Source: Leptobacterium flavescens (GTDB lineage: Bacteria; Bacteroidota; Bacteroidia; Flavobacteriales; Flavobacteriaceae). From it: a stretch of 64,000 nucleotides of DNA. This document shows, piece after piece, positions 60,939 through 64,000 of the stretch. The stretch is taken from contig NZ_JAABOO010000001.1 of the NCBI RefSeq assembly GCF_010671605.1, forward strand, positions 1,612,001 to 1,676,000, written 5' to 3'. The notes below the pieces were generated by a model. It was not told where the DNA came from. It saw nothing but the letters and a program-made list of their open reading frames with translations, and did not search any database. Made by a program: the position numbers and the translations under genes. The stretch's first letter is position 1; each line of letters opens with the position of its first letter.

Positions 60939-61850
60939 TAACAGCAAGGGAAGCAACAGGAAAACACCGATAATAGTGTTTTTAAGCCAATCCCGGGAAA
61001 TAATTTCCAGGTAGTTGGTAATGACGACTGCCAGCGGAAAAGCAATAAATATAAATTCACCACCATTCCTGTTTCCTGACAGAAGTACAATAGAGATCCC
61101 GATAAATAATAAGGCCGTTACCATTAAGAGGGAGGCTTGTGTTTTAGAGGTCTTGGCTGCCAGTTTGGAAATAAAAGCCACCAGGGAAATAAAGCCAATG
61201 ATCATGATAAAAATAAAAGGAAGCAGGTATTTAATATCCTTATTGTCCAGTAGGCTGAAGAGAATATCAAAACTCAACATTTCCTCAAACAGGCTTAGAT
61301 TGTCATACATAAACAAATAGGTGAATATCAGAATAGCTATCGCAAGAAGTGCAACCAGCGGGATCAACCAGTTCTTAACATCTTTAAAAGCATATACCAC
61401 AATAGCAATGTAGACCAGGATCAATACCAGAGCCGACCAGTTAAAAAATAAAGTTGCCACACCGATCCAGAAGGTAGCATCGAAAATTTTTCTTTTAATT
61501 CCCACCTGCGATTTTAAGCTGATGCATTTACGCACAGCCAGAAGAATAAGGCAGTTTGCAAAAATACTTTCCACATCAAGGAATATCTGAGGAAAAAGGC
61601 TTAGCGTAAGCGCAAAAACCAGGATTATATAAGAGTTATTCTGGGATAAACTATTCTTTTTTGCGATAAAATCTATAAGAAAAACAGAGAATACCAATAT
61701 CCCAAAAGCCAGTAGTTTCGGGAGAAAATAAACGAGTGTTATCTCTTCATCCGAATAGAAAAAAAGGGAGATCAGGAAAAATATAAAGAGGTACGCAATG
61801 ACAAAAACAAAATTAATGGGTTTAGTTTTTCCAAAAATGCTTGATATCAT
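60927..61850 (-). CDS. DUF6427 membrane protein
   Basis: The 307-residue protein has about eight to nine membrane segments and few charged loops. It is regularly encoded between upp and purD with DUF6341 in Flavobacteriia; function unknown. Its start region overlaps the -33 element of the divergent DUF6341 gene. Confidence 0.75.
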   Translation of the reverse strand: MISSIFGKTKPINFVFVIAYLFIFFLISLFFYSDEEITLVYFLPKLLAFGILVFSVFLIDFIAKKNSLSQNNSYIILVFALTLSLFPQIFLDVESIFANCLILLAVRKCISLKSQVGIKRKIFDATFWIGVATLFFNWSALVLILVYIAIVVYAFKDVKNWLIPLVALLAIAILIFTYLFMYDNLSLFEEMLSFDILFSLLDNKDIKYLLPFIFIMIIGFISLVAFISKLAAKTSKTQASLLMVTALLFIGISIVLLSGNRNGGEFIFIAFPLAVVITNYLEIISRDWLKNTIIGVFLLLPLLLLVL

Positions 61851-61870
61851 AATGCGTTTTTATATTTTTG
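61841..61870 (+). promoter_or_regulatory. Promoter of the DUF6341 gene
   Basis: TTG (61841-61843) and TATTTTTG (61863-61870) are spaced by 19 bases and both match the Bacteroidota consensus. The -33 element lies within the first codons of the divergent DUF6427 gene; the ATG follows 28 bases later. Confidence 0.6.
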
Positions 61871-61898
61871 CAGAGTAAATATAATACAACTTTTACTG

Positions 61899-62120
61899 AT
61901 GAAAGATTTTTTTAAGGCAATAGAAAGTTTATTTGTAGATGTACTCTTCGCTCCATTAGATTGGTTTCGTTTTATGGACAACTGGTGGGCTTCCAATACT
62001 GTAAACTGGATCTTCACGATCATCGGGTTTGTTGCAATGGTATACTGGATCAACAAGCTGAAGCTTTTTAACGATAACAACGAAGAAGATAAGAGCATCA
62101 CTGCGCATACTTATCTATAG
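61899..62120 (+). CDS. DUF6341 small membrane protein
   Basis: The 73-residue protein has one or two hydrophobic segments (DWFRFMDNWWASNTVNWIFTIIGFVAMVYWI) with a striking Trp content and an acidic tail. It belongs to the small DUF6341 family conserved beside upp and purD. Its last six bases overlap the convergent purD gene. Function unknown. Confidence 0.8.
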   Translation: MKDFFKAIESLFVDVLFAPLDWFRFMDNWWASNTVNWIFTIIGFVAMVYWINKLKLFNDNNEEDKSITAHTYL

Positions 62121-63386
62121 ATCGAATCCGATATCTTTACGATAATACATCTTATCAAAGCTTAGGTTTTCTATGTTTTGATAAGATTTTTTTATGGCCT
62201 CTTTGTAGGTTTCACCATAGGAGGTAACCGCAATTACCCTTCCACCGCTGGTAACAACCTGCTCATCCTGAAGCTTTGTCCCTGCATGGAAAACAATAGA
62301 GTCCTTCACCTTTTCTATCCCACTAATGGCTTTTCCTTTTTCGTAAGCTTCGGGGTATCCTCCCGAAACCAGCATTATCGTAGTTGCCGCTCTTGAGTCA
62401 ACCTTAATATCGGCCTTATCCAGTTTTCCTTCAGCCACCGCCTGAAGCAATTCTACAAGGTCTGTTTCAACCCTCGGGATCACTACTTCCGTTTCCGGAT
62501 CTCCCATACGCACATTGTATTCTATGACATAAGGGTCGTCATTTACTTTAATAAGTCCGATAAAAATAAAGCCCTTATACGGGATATTGTCTTTTTGGAG
62601 TCCGAGAACCGTTGGTTTTACAATACGCTCTTCAATTTTGGACATAAAAGCCTCATCGGCAAAAGGTACCGGAGATACTGCTCCCATTCCGCCGGTATTA
62701 AGTCCGGTATCACCTTCTCCAATACGCTTATAGTCTTTTGCAGTAGGTAACAAGAGATAGCCCTCACCGTCGGTAAGAACAAAACAGCTGAGTTCTATAC
62801 CCGATAGAAATTCTTCGATAACTACTTTAGCGCTTGCCGCCCCGAATTTAGAATCGACCAGCATCCTGGAAAGTTCTTCTTTCGCTTCCTGAAGATCATT
62901 CAGGATCAGTACGCCTTTTCCTGCTGCCAGGCCATCGGCCTTAAGTACATAGGGAGGTTTCAGGGATTCAAGGAATTCATAACCTTCTTCCAGGTTCTCT
63001 TTCGTAAAGCTTTTATAGGCTGCAGTGGGGATATGGTGCCTGGACATAAATTCCTTGGCAAACTCCTTACTTCCTTCCAGTCTTGCTCCTTCTTTTTGCG
63101 GTCCTATAACAGGAATATGCTTAAGGTTAGGCGATGCCAGGAAATAATCGTGAATTCCGGATACCAGAGGATCTTCCGGCCCTACAACAACCATTGAAAT
63201 ATTCTCGGAAAGAACCAGTTCTTCCACTGCTTTAAAATCTGTTACTTTTATATCTACATTGGTAGCAATAGCCGAAGTACCTGCGTTGCCCGGAGCAACA
63301 AAAAGTTTATCTGTTTTAGGGCTTTGCGCGATCTTCCAGCTTAACGCGTGTTCTCTACCTCCCGATCCGAGAATTAAAATATTCAT
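62115..63386 (-). CDS. purD: Phosphoribosylamine-glycine ligase
   Basis: The 423-residue ATP-grasp enzyme makes GAR in step two of purine synthesis. It starts MNILILGSGGREHALSWKIA, has the ATP-grasp core (PPYVLKADGLAAGKGVLILND) and GEGDTGLNTGGMGAVSPVPF, and a C-terminal VTSGGRVIAVTSYG. Full length. Its start overlaps the upstream glycosyltransferase stop by four bases (ATGA). Confidence 0.97.
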   Translation of the reverse strand: MNILILGSGGREHALSWKIAQSPKTDKLFVAPGNAGTSAIATNVDIKVTDFKAVEELVLSENISMVVVGPEDPLVSGIHDYFLASPNLKHIPVIGPQKEGARLEGSKEFAKEFMSRHHIPTAAYKSFTKENLEEGYEFLESLKPPYVLKADGLAAGKGVLILNDLQEAKEELSRMLVDSKFGAASAKVVIEEFLSGIELSCFVLTDGEGYLLLPTAKDYKRIGEGDTGLNTGGMGAVSPVPFADEAFMSKIEERIVKPTVLGLQKDNIPYKGFIFIGLIKVNDDPYVIEYNVRMGDPETEVVIPRVETDLVELLQAVAEGKLDKADIKVDSRAATTIMLVSGGYPEAYEKGKAISGIEKVKDSIVFHAGTKLQDEQVVTSGGRVIAVTSYGETYKEAIKKSYQNIENLSFDKMYYRKDIGFDL

Positions 63387-64000
63387 GTTGTGTGTGTTGT
63401 AATGAGTCTTGATTTAACAAAAAACTGTTCAAAAAGGAATCTCAATAAATATACTCCCGATTTGAAAGCCCCAAAGTTACATGCCTTTCGGTAAAAAATA
63501 TAATTATATTTAAGCAAATTGATCTTGTTGGAAGAAACCGAATTTTTTCTCACCCGGTAACCGGCCAGATTTTCCTGTAATCCATAAGCAGATCCTGCTT
63601 TTTCGATACACCTTAACCACAAGGCCCAGTCCTGTCTTTTGCGGATGGGTGGCATATAAATTTTACCCAGTTTCTCCGCATTGTAGATCCCGGTGGAATT
63701 CCCGATATAATTGGCTTTAAGGATCTTGTTTTTATCTACTTCTGAAAGGACCGTAACCAACCTGTTCAGTGCCTGTCCTTCTTCGTTTATCAATTCGTAG
63801 GCAGTAAAGCACACATCGGCATCTTTCTCTTCCATGAATTTAAGCTGTTTTTCCAGCTTTTCAGGCTTCCAGAGGTCATCGGCATCCAGAAATGCCACAA
63901 AGTTGCCCTGAGCCATCTCTATGCCCTTATTTCGGGCTATTCCCGCTCCGGAATTCTCCGTCAGTTGAAAAAAACGTATCCTCTTGTCCTTATCTGCAAA
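63383..64000 (-). CDS. Glycosyltransferase family 2, N-terminus outside the window
   Basis: The frame is open to the window end, so the first part (probably about 60-70 residues) is missing. The visible part begins in RIRFFQLTENSGAGIARNKGIE and contains the GT2 nucleotide-sugar and metal motif GNFVAFLDADDLWKPEKLEKQLKFM. A second acceptor motif reads KRQDWALWLRCIEKAG. It should add a sugar to a lipid-linked or surface glycan. The start within the window at 63916 is only internal. Confidence 0.88.
   Translation of the reverse strand, partial: FADKDKRIRFFQLTENSGAGIARNKGIEMAQGNFVAFLDADDLWKPEKLEKQLKFMEEKDADVCFTAYELINEEGQALNRLVTVLSEVDKNKILKANYIGNSTGIYNAEKLGKIYMPPIRKRQDWALWLRCIEKAGSAYGLQENLAGYRVRKNSVSSNKINLLKYNYIFYRKACNFGAFKSGVYLLRFLFEQFFVKSRLITTHTT

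Noticed and set aside
1-64000. CRISPR arrays, tRNA or rRNA genes, prophage or complete insertion sequences
   Set aside because: No regularly spaced repeats, cloverleaf-like sequences, rRNA segments, transposase or phage structural genes were recognised in reading the window.

Overview
The window is a stretch of a chromosome from a member of the Bacteroidota, most likely a marine-type Flavobacteriaceae. The evidence is the gliding-motility lipoprotein GldH next to RicT and a class A penicillin-binding protein, the type IX secretion lipoprotein PorW/SprE beside a bactofilin, an F-type ATP synthase operon that lacks atpD and atpC, many families typical of this group (DUF4292, DUF5687, DUF6168, DUF6341, DUF6427, HU-CCDC81/SPOR), lack of strong Shine-Dalgarno sites, and promoter candidates of the TTG-N~20-TAnnTTTG type. 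No rRNA, tRNA, CRISPR array, prophage or intact insertion sequence was found. The species cannot be named from this.

Layout. 1-5.3 kb: a thioredoxin-like protein, a LytS/LytTR two-component pair, an M28 peptidase and a gamma-glutamyltransferase. Dispersed intergenic repeats lie at 1-259 and 5310-5860. 5.9-9.1 kb: a two-subunit sodium/solute symporter and a serine hydrolase. 9.1-12.6 kb: a methionine-type aminotransferase, a ParDE toxin-antitoxin pair and a fused peptide-type ABC ATPase, followed by a small inverted-repeat element. 13.1-23.6 kb (minus strand): succinyl-CoA:3-ketoacid CoA-transferase subunits split by a decayed fragment, PBP1A-gldH-ricT, a giant FG-GAP/UnbV lipoprotein and TrhO. 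24-32.7 kb: recA, an ECF sigma factor operon, an acyltransferase, trpS, dprA, an HU-CCDC81/SPOR protein and a thioesterase. 32.7-37.2 kb: an outer-membrane-type protein, a NarL-type regulator, a TPR histidine kinase and a small membrane protein, with a shared upstream motif. 37.4-44.8 kb: an envelope operon (flippase, alpha-carbonic anhydrase, dUTPase, nucleotidyltransferase, TPR protein, DUF4292 lipoprotein, EnvC-like protein). 45-53.9 kb: porW-bactofilin-atpZ-DUF6168-atpBEFHAG. 54-57.4 kb: a PadR-regulated ABC exporter unit. 57.5-64 kb: a ferredoxin-type reductase, GT9 and DUF4254, upp, DUF6427, DUF6341, purD and a glycosyltransferase cut by the window end.

Most of the window is ordinary core genome and I see no clear new defence or mobile system. 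The signals best worth following are: (1) a 24-bp motif, 21/24 identical, at similar distances upstream of the operon that encodes the TPR kinase and regulator and of the outer-membrane protein gene next to it, suggesting a closed regulon; (2) a one-base frameshift in the first gene of that operon, whose repair gives a perfect ATGA overlap with the kinase gene; (3) an ECF-type promoter before the sigma factor operon; (4) a terminator and a 13-codon hydrophobic reading frame in the recA-trhO gap, which may be a small transcript; (5) strong intercistronic hairpins inside the atp operon; and (6) nested dispersed repeats around ggt.
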